From Petunia secreta (Eukaryota; Streptophyta; Magnoliopsida; Solanales; Solanaceae): a stretch of 64,000 bases of DNA. Within the stretch, counting starts at the first letter, position 1. Each line of letters starts with the position of its first letter. Where the stretch lies: contig JARKIP010000458.1 in NCBI GenBank assembly GCA_029990175.1, positions 248,001 through 312,000 on the forward strand. Reading direction: 5' to 3'. A program made the position numbers and the translations under genes. Shown here piece after piece: positions 46,301-58,949 of this stretch. The notes below the pieces were generated by a model that saw nothing but the letters and a program-made list of their open reading frames with translations, made no database searches and was not told where the DNA came from.

Positions 46301-47222
46301 GGGATGGCTATTTGCACTGGAGTTGTTTGATCTGCACTATATTTTTGGGCTTAAGTTCCCCGAAAGGAAAACGAAAGAAAACTTTAAAAAATTCAAGGCT
46401 CGAATTATGAGTTGCACTTCCGGGTTCTATCTTCTTATCTCCCTCTTTCCCTATCCCATTAGAATCCATGTTATAGGATCCCTATAAATCGGACTAGGAA
46501 TTTTGCATGATAGAAGCCTGGCAGGATGGACACTTTATATTATGGAATTGTTATATTATCGCATGATTAGAAATTGCTTTATGTAATTATTTGTTCCCGT
46601 TTCTTTGGGATTCGCCATTTAATTTAAAGTATTAAGAACCGTTTGTCAATTAATGAGTGCAAAGTAAAATTCAATTAAATTTGTATTTTTATTTTATCAT
46701 TATTTATATTTAAGTTATTTATTTATCAATTTACTTATTTTATTAAATATTCAGTTATTTATTTATTTATTATTTATTTATTATCTATTTACTTATTTAT
46801 TTATTTATTTATTTATTTACTTATTATTTACTTCTTTATTTATTTATCCTATATTTTTCTAAAAGGGAGGGGAGCCGACCGATTGACAAGGAACTGACAG
46901 AAGGGGAAAAGAGGGATGAAACCATTCGACGGAGTTTTCTTAAGTTATTTATTTTAATTCGTGAAAACCGTCGGAGTAACCGCTTTTAGCGGATTTTCGA
47001 AAGCACTCCTGTAATAGGGACCTTCTTTCGAATTTATAAGAACCACTTACTTTGAATCTCTGAAACTTATTTTTCTTTTAAATAAGGAAGAAATGCACTC
47101 ATTAATTAACATTGGTTCCCAATTATCCTAAATTAGGTGGCGACTCCAAAGGAGCCCTTTGGAGTTCCATTTTGTTGAAATACACCTGAAACATATTTAT
47201 ATGTATTTTGGGGGGTTCAACA
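43358..47222 (+). repeat. 3' LTR of the Ogre-like element (3.87 kb)
   Basis: Starts TGTTGACACCCAATTTTG and ends GGTTCAACA. The first 2.66 kb match 23132-25823. The final part is present only here: a TTTA-rich microsatellite (about 46683-46850) and, near the end, AATTAGGTGGCGACTCCAAA (47131), a phrase shared with the solo LTR at 20591. Frames in the G/T-rich part (44990-45510) are compositional. Confidence 0.88.
46683..46850. repeat. ATTT-type microsatellite in LTR
   Basis: Interrupted runs of TTTA/TTAC tetranucleotides (for example TTATTTATTTATTTATTTAC) over about 170 bp. Confidence 0.85.
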
Positions 47223-48100
47223 ATGTCCTACTTCATTGTCCTACTCATGATTTTGGCTAGAGCACTGATGACGTTCTATGAAATGTTTTTCCTATAAAAT
47301 GTGTGTCAATAGCGGTGTAACCATTTCCTAACATGGCGATTACTGCGATATTTTTTCTTTCCACGAGGAGTTGACCTACCTGAGTGCTGCTGTCTAGCAA
47401 GGTCTCTATATACTCTACTTTTTTGGGAGGTGCGTTGATGCAATAAGGCTTCTTTCCATCTTCTTCTCTCATTATTTTTTCTTCTTCGCGGGTGCTCGAC
47501 ATTTCCTATTTAAAGCCAATGGTGCATTCAGGTGTATACCTCTATTCTTGTATACGTCTCCAAGGTCATCCCATCTTTTTACCATCATACATCTGTGGTC
47601 ACTATAACATTCCTTCAGTTGTTGAACAAACTTCATGTCGAACATGATTTTCTTTCTCGCATTGACTGTCCGACTTAACTCGTTGTCGCAGGAAATTTTT
47701 TAAATCATGTCCTTCGTCCTCCAAGGGCCTTATAGCTGCTCTAGCATCTTGAGGATCCGAACCATAAGTGTTGTTCCATTATTAATGCTTGCCTGTAGGC
47801 GGATATTGTAAGCGGTGAAAACTCTATAGTGAAGATGCTCGGATCTTCCCTTCGTCTTGGTTGAGGAAGAGGCTCAGGTCAGAGCTTGCAGCTGTGAACG
47901 ATCGGGACCATTTAATCAACTTGATATAACTCTTGTAACAATTTCTATTCTTGCAATACAATTTTATATTGTAGCCATTAATGAAGCAAACTATCGTTTA
48001 TCAGATTTGTTATATGTTTACTTATATTTTAATGACTGCTATGTTTTCACAACTCTTATTGGAATATTACGTATTCTAGAGTGCCTTTGAGCCTAAGACG
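47223..48100. other. Flank between two LTR elements; Athila-like gag continuation at its start
   Basis: The first bases after the ATGTC duplication continue the Athila-like gag frame as LLHCPTHDFG (plus strand, 47228-47257), then stops follow. The rest (about 47300-48100) has no certain identity. Open frames 47257-47502 (minus) and 47857-48090 (plus) have no domain I recognise. Confidence 0.45.
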
Positions 48101-48763
48101 TGACACGACCCAAAATCCGGTTAGGCCGTGCGGGCACCCGACATCTTCCCCTAGACCCGTCGGGCGAACTCTTACCAATTAAATTAGGAAAATAAATATA
48201 ATAATTCATAAATAAGGAAAGGACTTTAAAAAAATTTACAGACATACTGATACCTCTAAGCTGTACAACAGAAATTACAGCTGATTACCCAACATGCTAG
48301 GTTTAGGGCTATCCAGACTAGACATCTAAGAGTACAAAAGAAGACAAATACCTCCTGAAGGGAGCAAAATGCAACTGAAATAATAACCAATAAACTGGTG
48401 GCCATCCGGAATAAAAGCTGGCTCACCCTGACAGCTGAAGTCGTCTTCGCTCCTTCACAACGTGGCGAACTCAATCCTGGAGAGAACCTGCCGAAACGAA
48501 ATAGATAGACAAGAAACAAACAACAAACAAGGGTGAGTCAAAAGGACTCAATAAGTGGGGCAGACTAGCCACCTCAAAGAATAGGATAACTAGCCAGGGA
48601 GAAAAGAAATAGATAAACAAAATTCCTTTTATTTAAATTATGAAAAGGCAGAGCCAGATAATAACTAGAAACACGTATGGAATCACAAACTCATTAAAAC
48701 CAGGAACGTAAGATAGCCAGAACATAGAGGTATCCCGAACATATTAACAATCAGAAATATATC

Positions 48764-48893
48764 CTGTTGCGGCGTGCAACCCGATCCATATATCCATCCT
48801 GTTGCGGCGTGCAACCCGATCCATAATATTCATATTGTCGAGGCATGCAACCTGATCCATATATTCATATTCCCGAGGCGTGCAACCCGAGAT
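48764..48893. repeat. GGCGTGCAACCCG tandem repeats in left LTR
   Basis: Four copies spaced 35-36 bp (cores at 48771, 48806, 48842, 48877). The same four are at 54533-54662 in the other LTR. Confidence 0.85.
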
Positions 48894-49043
48894 ACGAGCC
48901 AGAAATATATAGGAAAACTGAGATACGGTGTACATACCGCATATATAAAACACAACACGATAGTAACACAATAGTCAGCACGCGGTGCAATGAAATGGGA
49001 TGAATGCAGTATGATGCAATGGTGTCACATGTGCCAAATAGAT

Positions 49044-49271
49044 GGAGCGGAATCCTCCTGCTCCGAGGGCGGAATCCTCCTACCCTCAATATGATGCAAT
49101 GGAGCGGAATCCTCCTGCTCCGAGGGCGGAATCCTCCCACCCTCAATATGTTGCAATGGAGCGGAATCCTCCTGCTCCGAGGGCGGAATCCTCCCACCCT
49201 CAATATGATGCAATGGAGCGGACTACTCCTGCTCCGAGGGCGGAATCCTCCTACCCTCAATATGATGCAAT
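49044..49271. repeat. 57-bp tandem repeat, four units (left LTR)
   Basis: Units begin GGAGCGGAATCCTCCTGCTC and end ATGATGCAAT at 49044, 49101, 49158 and 49215. Each unit itself holds two GGCGGAATCCTCC-like half repeats. Confidence 0.95.
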
Positions 49272-50641
49272 GTGCATACAAATGCAACACGATGTAATAA
49301 TAACCCATCACCAGCGCGGGACTCTTATCGACAGCTGGAAATTATATACCAACTCACAGCCAAAGTACAATACTCAGATTCTCAATGCAATACCAATAAC
49401 AGGACATAACATATAATATAAAATATAAGTTCAAAGCTAAGGCGTAATGAGTACGCCTATCGGCAGCTACACACGTAAGGAACACGTGGTAGAAAATCCA
49501 CGAGGCCAGGTGCCTCCAAAGAAATGGATATAAACACTTACCTTATTACAAAGTTAGTACATCCACTCAATAACCGCTTGTCCTTTGGTTCCATTGCCAA
49601 ATGATCCCACAGTGTTCAATAAGCAGAAAAATATATCACATTAGACTAAAGGCTTCATTCCTCACTTCTTAGGGCAATCCAGGTAGGAACCTGATACCCT
49701 ATTCGCATACGCAATACGCAGGCCAGGCCTATATACGGGGTTTAAGGTAACACAACCAAACCCCAAATAAATTACATTTATATGTTGCCCATAGCTCACT
49801 GAGTTCGAATATATAATCAATTTCATTATCAGGGTCCTTTTGACCCTTCAAACTATTAATTGAACTTGTTAAAATGATGTCTAATATTCCAAGTTTTACC
49901 GTTAAAACATATTCAAACACACGTAATAAACTCAAATAATAAATTAGGATCATTACCTGAATTTTTCAGGGTGAAAATTCTACTTTTCTCCGGCCCCTTT
50001 TTTTATTTTCTGGCATTTTTCCCCGTATTTGCTTATTTCTCGTTCTCTCTAATTCTGTTTCTTTTAGCTCCTTTGCTTCTGTTTTCCTCATACTACTAAT
50101 ACCTGGTCCTTAGCTTTTCATTTTCTCCTTTTTTTTTATTCTTTTAAAACTCGCTATTACTGTAAAAATTAAAACGGTACCCTACGATATTCAAAATAAT
50201 CCCAACTTTTGCATACAAGTTGTACAAAATATATGTAACATACTCACAAATGTGGATCTTTAAATCGGACTCCCGAAACTCAAGATGCGAATTTAAATGA
50301 AAAGAAGTCAAATTATTTAACTTTCGGTATTTTAGCGGAAACTAGTCGAACAACATCGAAATTCATTTTCGAAAGTTTACAAAAATTTCAAATAATCATA
50401 CGAACCTAACGGCGCTTTCGGATTTCGAATCCGAGCTCATTGGGCAAAAACCGAGCTCGAAAATCTCTTTTTAATATTTATTGCCAATAAAAACTGAAAC
50501 CTTCTTCCAATGCCTACCAAACGAGGTCTGATTTTGCTCAAATTTTACAGACAGGTCCTAATGGACATTACGAATATTTTAAAATTATCGGCACGCCAAT
50601 CGGAGTCCTAACTTCCGAAACGACTGACCGAGGTCGTTTCA

Positions 50642-53600
50642 TTCTCCTCCACTTAAACTCTCGTTCGTCCTCGAACGAGCCTAAATCTAAAGCAAGATTT
50701 ACGCTGATAACAAGAGAACTTGCACAACCTTCATGAGCTACTCCACGGACATTATCTCCTGATTACAGAATCAGAATTATAACACACATATTGGACTCTT
50801 GGATAAAAACATAGCTGGATAATATGATAACGTCATTGCCCAGCTTATTCTGACTAAGCTGATCCTTCCTCGATCATGTGAGGAGAGTTCTACATGTTCG
50901 AAACAAAGATACACGAAACTTTGAATGGGTTAACATGATTCAGCCGATAATCACCCCTTCGATATACCTTTTGATATAGAACAGGTCGATGGAACTAAAA
51001 ATTAGCTCACGCTTGATGCAATAGGGGGAGCTTTTGAAGTACCTTGTCACTACACACTATAGAAGATTTGATGCAAGCTATATTATTTTTACGAACGTAC
51101 TATACAACATCTCAGTTGATTTAGTATTACCATTCAGTATTTGGAGGAAGACTCCTCCACTTAAAGCACAAACTCATGCAGCCATTTGTATAGGAATAAC
51201 CATCCTCGCACAGTCTGCTGGACTAAAGAAGATTTAGCTAAAAGCTGAACATAGGCAGACCTAAGCTACCAACTACCCTTTCGAGTTGCCAAACAGCTGC
51301 AACTCTCAAGTTCACAGCTCCATACCTTTGCTGTAAACACCACCGCCTGATGGATGGTACTTCTATATAAAAATTTCGGCAGAGTTTCCCCTGAAACTGG
51401 ATGATCCGCAAAAACAGAACCAGCACTATACTATACATGGAAATGGATACCCGGATAAACTGATATCCAAAATAATAATATGCTTACCCGGCTACAATAA
51501 CACGTACTCTGGCTCAACACAGGGAACGTCACAAGCGGCTACCAATTGCCCAAGCTCACTAGTGCCGGACGAAGAAGAAATGGAAATGGACCGAGGATAG
51601 AAATAATTAGAGCTTCAGGAAGCTCAACTTCTTATTTCTTGGCTACCAGAGCTAGACTACTTCCGAGTCAGGCTAACCCAAAAATCGCAATTGAAGAAAT
51701 AGACATTAAATGAGCTTTATGGAAAAACATCCATACCAATTTAACCTCCCAATAAGAAGGAAATTCTGACAATTTACCTTAAACCCCTTTTATAACCCAG
51801 ATAAGCTCATGGGATAACATGACTCTACAAACATCTTGAACCATGGAAGACACATAGATCAAATATTACTTACTAACCACTTTACACCAGAAGAAACGAT
51901 AACACTTTCTGATGGTGACGGATTGGGATCTCATTATCCTACTAACACGGAATTCCGAGAAGAGAGGTATACTAATTTGATATAATAATAAAATGTGGCA
52001 CAACAAGATGCCAGGCAGACGATACCGACACTCACTCCCAAATCTCTCACATTTAGACCCAATAAATTAGTAGGGCCATCATTAATGCCAGGAATAAATC
52101 ATATCAGAAACTCACCCCTCTACCGCAACCGATTCTTAATAGAAACGACATCCAAGGAAACCATTGAAACATGATAAGACACACCATTTCCAGATCGATC
52201 AAAAGAATCAAATCTTACTCACATTTAAGAGAAGAAGAAATACATGAGTGTACTACATCAGATACCTCAACATCCTGCCAGACTAGCAGTTCATAGAACT
52301 GCCTCTGCAGCTGAGTCGAGCCACTACCCTGATAATTACTTCTAGAAGAACCACTACCACCACGCTCTCTACCTCTACTGGGTGGTGGCATTTCTCTGAT
52401 TGATTAACATTTAAATGAAATTCCTGCGACTGTGCAGGTGTCTGAGGGCAAGAAGAAGGACGATTGTCTACTTGCTGGAGTAAGGAAAAACTCCTCAAAG
52501 GATAACTAGTACTCGCGACAATGATAACACCTTTTCGCTGCAAACGGAAGTTGGAAAGATTGTTGAAAGCTATAAAGAGAAAAACTGGGTCTGATATGGA
52601 CGAACTACTGGCGCACTCCAAGAATCGCGCTCTACAAGCTGAGATAATATAGAAGGTGACCTCCTAAAATAATCAGAACTTTTACCTCCAAATGAGGTAC
52701 CATGGTTGCCCACTAGGACCACGAGATCTCTTGCTCTCCCGGTCTAACTTTTGGTATGCCTCGTACCTTCGAGTAATATCAACATCAACATCAAATGAAA
52801 TCCCGACCTCAATCTTTCGAGCCATCTAGGATCTCAAGGAAAAAGAAAGGTCATCAATAAGTCTTTGAATCTCTCGAAAGGCTCATGGACTAGTTCTAAC
52901 GCATATTCAGCCATTCTATAGAATTCAATCTCACATTCTGAAACACCTATAGATTAGCTCCAATCCACTCAAACTGGCAACACTTTTCATCCCACTCGCT
53001 ACTCGAAAGGAACTTATCCTCGAATCTAGAAGAAAAATCGAACCAAGTTAGCTAATAAGAGAGCGGCCCACCAATTCAAGGCTAGACCCTGAAACTGGAA
53101 AGCAGAATAATACAAAGCATATTGCTCGAGATAAACAACAGCCTGAAGGATACAAATACCCTGACATTATTTTTTTTAAAAAAAAATTCACGGGGTTTAT
53201 TTGATGCATTGCTTAAGAATATCGGAAGGTTCAACTGCATAAAATAATGCAACCTCTTCGGACACTCGGACCGAACTGATACCTCGGCTGGCTAACAAGT
53301 CAGAACAATTAGAGGTACAACACATACTACCTCCGCAATATAATTTACTGCAGCAATATTAAGAACCAGAAAAGGAGCTCCCTGAGATCGAACATCTGCA
53401 AATACGACAACCTGATAGGCTGCCCAGCGAATAATAGGTTCTTACGGTATCTGCGTCGCCAAGATTCTCGTAAAGCATCGTAGAGCACCAAGGGAACTAC
53501 AAGGCCCTGCTCCCTTGCCCATCGCGAGCTCGTACAGCTGGGACCTCCATAGCTAGATCGTCAGCACGATAAGAAAAACTCTCGGGGCTTCGTCAGTGCT

Positions 53601-53879
53601 AGCCCCTGGCTAGACTGCATCGTCTTGAACTCATACCGTTTCCTGATTTGTTGCACGAGGGTTCACAATTACCACGAAGGAATGAACAAATTAACAAAAA
53701 TACTTTTGAATCCTAGACCGACGCACGATTAGAAAAGAAGGAAGTGAAACTTGCTAAATGCCATCATAACCTCTCGTAGATAAGTACGGACGTCTACGTA
53801 CCCATCAGCGAGACTCTACTAGACACTGTCTTAGTCTGGATAGACTCTAAACTGGGCTATGATACCAACTGACACGACC
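50642..53879 (-). pseudogene. Tekay-like internal region with decayed gag
   Basis: No complete ORF. On the minus strand, a broken gag is suggested by LALNWWAALL near 53090, by PPPSRGRERGGSGSSRSN followed by QGSGSTQLQRQF near 52310-52390 (the Gly/Ser/Arg-rich end of such gags), and by a run of stops between them. No protease, RT, RNase H or integrase was recognised in 3.2 kb. Identification of gag is tentative. Confidence 0.5.
53866..53877 (-). promoter_or_regulatory. Tekay-like primer-binding site
   Basis: Minus strand TGGTATCATAGC, 2 nt from the LTR. It differs at one base from the initiator-Met complement found in the SIRE element. Confidence 0.8.
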
Positions 53880-56462
53880 CAAAATCCGGTTAGGACATGA
53901 GGGCACCCGACATCTTCCCCTAGACCCGTCGGGCGAACCCTTACCAATTAAATTAGGAAAATAAATATAATAATTCATAAATAAGGACAAGACTTTAAAA
54001 AAATTTACAGACATACTGATACCTCTAAGATGTACAACAGAAATTACAGCTGATTACCCAAAATGCTAGGTTTAGGGCTATCCAGACTAGACATCTAAGA
54101 GTACAAAAGAAGACAAATACCTCCTGAAGGGAGCAAAATGCAACTGAAATAATAACCAATAAACTGGTGGCCATCCGGAATAAAAGCTGGCTCACCCTGA
54201 CAGCTGAAGTCGTCTTCGCTCCTTCACAACGTGGCGAACTCAATCTTGGAGCGAACCTGCCGAAACGAAATAGATAGACAAGAAAAAAACAACAAACAAG
54301 GGTGAGTCAAAAGGACTCAATAAGTGGGGCAGACTAGCCACCTCAAAGAATAGGATAACTAGCCAGGGAGAAAAGAAACAGATAAACAAAATTCCGTTTA
54401 TTTAAATTATGAAAAGGCAGAGCCAGATAATAACTAGAAACACGTATGGAATCACAAACTCATTAAAACCAGGAACGTAAGATAGCCAGAACATAGAGGT
54501 ATCCCGAACATATTAACAATCAGAAATACATCCTGTTGGGGCGTGCAACCCGATCCATATATCCATCCTGTTGCGGCGTGCAACCCGATCCATAATATTC
54601 ATATTGTCGAGGCATGCAACCTGATCCATATATTCATATTCCCGAGGCGTGCAACCCGAGATACAAGCCAGAAATATATAGGCAAACTGAGATACGGTAT
54701 ACATACCGCATATATAAAACACAACACGATAGTCACACAATAGTCAGCACGCGGTGCAATGAAATGGGATGAATGCAGTATGATGCAATGGTCACATGTG
54801 CCAAATAGATGGAGCGGAATCCTCCTGCTCCGGGGGCGGAATCCTCCTACCCTCAATATGATGCAATGGAGCGGAATCCTCCTGCTCCGAGGACGGAATC
54901 CTCCCACCCTCAATATGATGCAATGGAGCGGAATCCTCCTGCTCCGAGGGCGGAATGCTCCTACCCTCAATATGATGCAATGGAGCGGAATACTCCTGCT
55001 CCGAGGACGGAATCCTCCTACCCTCAATATGATGCAATGGAGCGGAATACTCCTGCTCCGAGGGTGGAATCCTCCTACCCTCAATATGATGCAATGTGCA
55101 TACAAATGCAACACGATGTAATAATAACCCATCACCAACGTGGGACTCTTATCGACAGCTGGAGATTATATACCAACTCACAGCCAAAGTACAATACTCA
55201 GATTCTCAATGCAATACCAATAACAGGACATAACATATAATATAAAATATAAGTTCAATGCTAAGGCGTAATGAATACGCCTATCGGCAACTACACACGT
55301 AAGGAACACGTGGTAGAAAATCCATGAGGCCAGGTGCCTCCAAAGAAATGGATATAAACACTTACCTTCTTACAAAGTTAGTACATCCACTCAATAACCG
55401 CTTGTCCTTTGGTTCCATTGCCAAATGATCCCACTGTGTTCAATAAGCAGAAAAATATATCACATTAGACTAAAGGCTTCATTCCTCACTTTTTAGGGCA
55501 ATCCAGATAGGAACCTGATACCCTATTCGCATACGCAATACGCAGGCCAGGCCTATATACGGGGTTTAAGGTCACACAACCAAACCCAATAAATTATATT
55601 TATATGTTGCCCATAGCTCACTGAGTGCGAATATATAATCAATTTCATTATCAGGGTCCATTTGACGATGTCTAATATTCCAAGTTTTACCGTTAAAACA
55701 TATTCAAACACACGTAATAAACTCAAATAATATATTAGGATCATTACCTGAATGTTTTAGGGTGAAAATTCTACTTTTCTCCGGCCCCTTTTCTTATTTT
55801 CTGGCATTTTACCCCGTATTTGCTTATTTCTCGTTCTCTCTAATTCTGTTTCTTTTAGCTCCTTTGCTTCTGTTTTCCTCATACTACTAATACCTGGTCC
55901 TTAAAAAGCTAAGGACCCACCGCCTAACATTACATATTTTGTCATTTTCTCTTTTTTTTTTCTTTTAAAACTCGCTATTACTGTAAAAATTAAAACGGTA
56001 CCCTACGATATTCAAAATAATCCCAAATTTTGCATACAAGTTGTACAAAATATATGTAACATACTCGCGATTGTGGATCTTTAAATCGGACTCCCGAAAC
56101 TCAAGATGCGAATTTAAATGAAAAGAAGTCAAATTATTTAACTTTCGGCATTTTAGCGGAAACTAGCCGAACAACATCGAAATTCATTTTCGAAAGTTTA
56201 CAAAAATCTCAAATAATCATACGAACCTAACGGCGCTTTCGGATTTCGAATCCGAGCTCATTCGGCAAAAACCGAGCTCAAAAATCTCTTTTTAATATTT
56301 ATTGCCAATAAAAACTGAAACCTTCTTCCAATGCCTACCAAACGAGGTCTGATTTAGCTCAAATTTTTCAGACAGGTCCTAATGGACATTACAAATATTT
56401 TAAAATTATCGGCACGCCAATCGGAGTCCTAACTTCCGAAACGACTGACCGAGGTCGTTTCA
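53880..56462 (-). repeat. Tekay-like 5' LTR (right)
   Basis: 2583 bp, the partner of 48101-50641. Differences include a fifth 57-bp unit, a loss of about 30 bp near 55664, and an extra segment near 55903-55945 that creates the inverted repeat GGTCCTTA/TAAGGACC. Confidence 0.93.
54811..55095. repeat. 57-bp tandem repeat, five units (right LTR)
   Basis: Units start at 54811, 54868, 54925, 54982 and 55039. One more unit than in the left LTR, with several substitutions between units. Confidence 0.95.
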
Positions 56463-56467
56463 AGACG

Positions 56468-56809
56468 AGAATTTTTATTTGTCTGTTGTAGACACATATG
56501 CTCCTATGATGGGCGTTTACAACGTTGTGCCTGTAAGAGATGTCTCTAATTGGGCATAGCCCGGTCATAGATAGAGTTGATCTAGTTAGTTGAGTAGGCA
56601 TCTACAACTTAAAATATGGCTCTAAGCTAATTTTAAGAAGATCTAATGGATCGTAAAGCTGACTAAAATTGAAAAAGTAGCTTTTAATAATTAGGGTTTA
56701 AAAGCCGAATAAAAAGAGTTTAAGCAGACTTCAGTAAGTGTTTGTTCGAGACGAGATACCCTTTCATACAAAATCTAAAATAACTAAAGGACATAACCTT
56801 GCCCATAGA
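56468..56809. other. Sequence between Tekay-like insertion and gypsy pol
   Basis: AT-rich, no domain. Expected location of the 3' untranslated region or LTR of the minus-strand gypsy element, but no match to its 5' LTR (61316 onward) was seen. Confidence 0.4.
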
Positions 56810-56859
56810 TGGTCTTAGCCGTGATCGTCTCGAGATTTTAGGGAAAATATTTCTTGAGC

Positions 56860-57576
56860 CACTTTATGTTCCAATTGGTCAGAACAATGACACTCTCCAT
56901 GTCTTCAAGTGTAAGCTTATTTTCTAGCGACCCTCTAATTTTGTAGGAACCTTCCAGTTCAGAGCTAGCTTGGTTGCATTGGCTTCCTTAGTGCCCTGAG
57001 ACACTTTCATGAGAACTAACTCCGTTACATTGAAGGACCGCAAGTTGGTCTTCATGTTGTAGTATTGCTCCTCCCGCTGCTTTTGAGCTACTAAATGCAC
57101 TGCCACGAGTTCTTGATGCACATCCAATAGGTAAAGTCCGACTACCAAGGCCTCGTTGTTGGCCCCTCCTCAACAAACGTCTTATGCAGGCTGGGTTTGC
57201 ATTTGGACATGAATCATGGCCTCCGATCCGTATGCCTATGAAAAAGGGGTTTCCCCTGTACTTGCCTTTGATGTTGTTCGGTATGCCCACAAATATCTTG
57301 GTAGTTTTTCTGGCCACTTGCTTTAGCCTCTTTGAGTCGTTTCTTTGAGCAGTCCCTGATTGTCTTATACGAAGACTCAGCTTGCCCTTTTGCTGCCGGA
57401 TAAGGTGTTGAGGTTATCCTTCTTATCTTCAACTCTTTTAAGAACTCATTGAACTTTCCCCTTACAAACTGAGGTCTGTTGTCACAAGTAATCTCAGCAG
57501 GGACTCCAAATCGGCATATGATGTTCTTCCAGATGAATTGAATTACATGTTGCTCTAGAATTTTGGCATATAACAC
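56860..57576 (-). pseudogene. pol: Tat-type integrase remnant
   Basis: 57214-57576 encodes part of the integrase core: FIWKNIICRFGVPAEITCDN, with the second catalytic Asp in CDNRPQF, and TPYPAAKGQAES with the Glu, close to the DD35E spacing. It continues in another frame as GETPFSYAYGSEAM-like sequence (about 57215-57260). 56924-57148 carries LHEL/LVAQKQREEQYYNMK and NVTELVLMKVSQGTKE. The far C-terminal block near 56860-56900 ends the domain. Confidence 0.75.
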
Positions 57577-58664
57577 GGCCCTTTACCAACTTGGTGAAGT
57601 AGTCGGTCATCATTAGGAAGAATTTAACGTGTCTGAGCGCTTTGGGCAGTGGCCCTGCGATATCCATCCCCTATTTCATAAATGGCTAATGAGCTATCAA
57701 TGAATGTAGCCTCTCCACTAGTTGACGTAGGGTATGGGAGAAATATTGGCGTCTGTCGAACTTTTTAACGAGTTTATCTATGTCACTCTCCATTCGGGTT
57801 AATAGTAGCCTGCCCTAATCACAATCCGTGCCAAGGGTCTTCCTCCTAAATGATTAACAGAATATCCATTATGGATTTCTCTTTATTACATAATTGTCCT
57901 GTCTCGGGCCTAGGAATTTGGCCAAGGCTTTTCTGAACATCCTCTGATACAATCCTCCTTGAATCAAGAAGTATCGAGCTGCCTGCATCCTTAATTGTAG
58001 TCCTGCTTTTGTGTCATCAAGGAGTGCGCCCTTACCTAAATAATCGATTAATGGATTGTGCCAATCCTAGACAAGGGCGGTCGTATTGAATTCCCGACGC
58101 CTCAAGTCTGGATGGGTCAACTTTATTACCATGTCCGGCTGTCATAACTCATGTCCAAGCAGTTGCCAGACTAGCCAACGCATCTACTTATGTGTTCTCT
58201 TTCCTCGACACTTCGAAAATCTCCCACTTGTGGAACTGCTTTAGAAGGGCTTCCACTCTTGTGAGGTAGCTCGCATGCAGGCGTCTTTGGCTGTGAACAC
58301 TCCTTTTACTTGGTTGAAAATAGACTATAAGTTGCTCTTGAGGTAGATCTCCCTAGCCCCCAATGTATAGGCTAACTCGAGGCACAAGATGATGGCCTTA
58401 CATTCCATGTCGTTCTTGATTGATGGGCAATTTCAGCCTTTCAGAATACTTTCTCGAGGGGAGATTTCAATACAAGGCCAACTCGAGCTCCTTTGACATT
58501 TGATGCTCTTTCCATGTAGATTGTTCAGTCTCCAAGTGTCACTCCTCCCATAGCTTGCAACTCATTCTTAACTTTGGGTAGTATGTCGATACTGAAGTCG
58601 GCAATGAAATCAGCCTGGACCTACAATTTTATGGCAATTCGAGCCTTATATATTATGTCGTTTC

Positions 58665-58949
58665 CTATGAGTTCCACAACCTAGTTTTCAAGGGACCTGA
58701 GACCTCCAGCTTATGCAGGATGGTCCTCAAAGGAAAAGATGACATGGTGACTATCGTATGGTTCTGGATATATGGCCATAACCTGCGTGCCGCCATGACC
58801 AAAGCCACTGCAAGCTTCTCCAAGTGTTGGTAGCAGGACTTCCCATCCAGTAGGGACTTTTTGACGTAATAGATAGGAGATTGCGCTCCTTTCTCGTCCA
58901 GTATGAGGACGACACTCATAGCTAGTTCCGAGACCGCCTGGTATAACAA
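58665..58949 (-). pseudogene. pol: Tat-type RNase H remnant
   Basis: Blocks SELAMSVVLILDEKGAQSPI then YYVKKSLLDGKSCYQHLEKL and ALVMAARRLWPYIQNHTIVT are the standard RNase H segment after RT in gypsy elements. The start of the domain (catalytic Asp) is in a neighbouring frame. Confidence 0.75.

Larger units (their letters stand above)
23132..47222 (+). mobile_element. Non-autonomous Tat/Ogre-like LTR element, with nested insertions
   Basis: LTRs start TGTTGACACC (23132 and 43358) and the right one ends GGTTCAACA (47222). The whole is flanked by the perfect 5-bp duplication ATGTC (23127-23131 and 47223-47227). The left LTR is only kept to about 25823; the matching final 1.2 kb and the primer site are missing. 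The internal region holds gag pieces (37753-40045) and a long repeat-rich 3' untranslated region (40046-43341), but no protease, RT or integrase. It therefore depended on a partner for movement. A CACTA-type end (to 37416) and a SIRE copia element (27850-36776) lie inside. About 3.9-kb LTRs and the gag type place it in the Tat/Ogre lineage. Confidence 0.82.
48101..50641 (-). repeat. Tekay-like 3' LTR (left)
   Basis: 2541 bp. It contains four 35-36-bp units around GGCGTGCAACCCGATCC (48764-48893) and four 57-bp units (49044-49271). Open frames on both strands over the 57-bp units are by-products of a period divisible by three. Confidence 0.93.
48101..56462 (-). mobile_element. Non-autonomous Tekay-like gypsy element
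   Basis: 8.36 kb, LTRs 48101-50641 and 53880-56462 (TGACACGACCC...GGTCGTTTCA), flanked by the perfect 5-bp duplication AGACG (48096-48100, 56463-56467). The minus-strand primer site TGGTATCATAGC (53866-53877) resembles the initiator-Met tRNA type used by chromoviruses such as Tekay. The purine-rich AAGTGGAGGAGAA (complement of 50642-50654) abuts the other LTR. The 3.2-kb internal region has broken gag-like peptides but no RT or integrase. Orientation is minus. Confidence 0.85.

Noticed and set aside
47257..48090. Possible small genes between the Ogre-like and Tekay-like elements
   Set aside because: Frames of 81 and 77 residues lack domains and lie in decayed element flank.
48865..55240. Open frames on both strands with 19-residue peptide repeats (MERNPPAPRAESS-type)
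   Set aside because: By-product of 57-bp tandem repeats inside LTRs; both strands and several frames are open at once.
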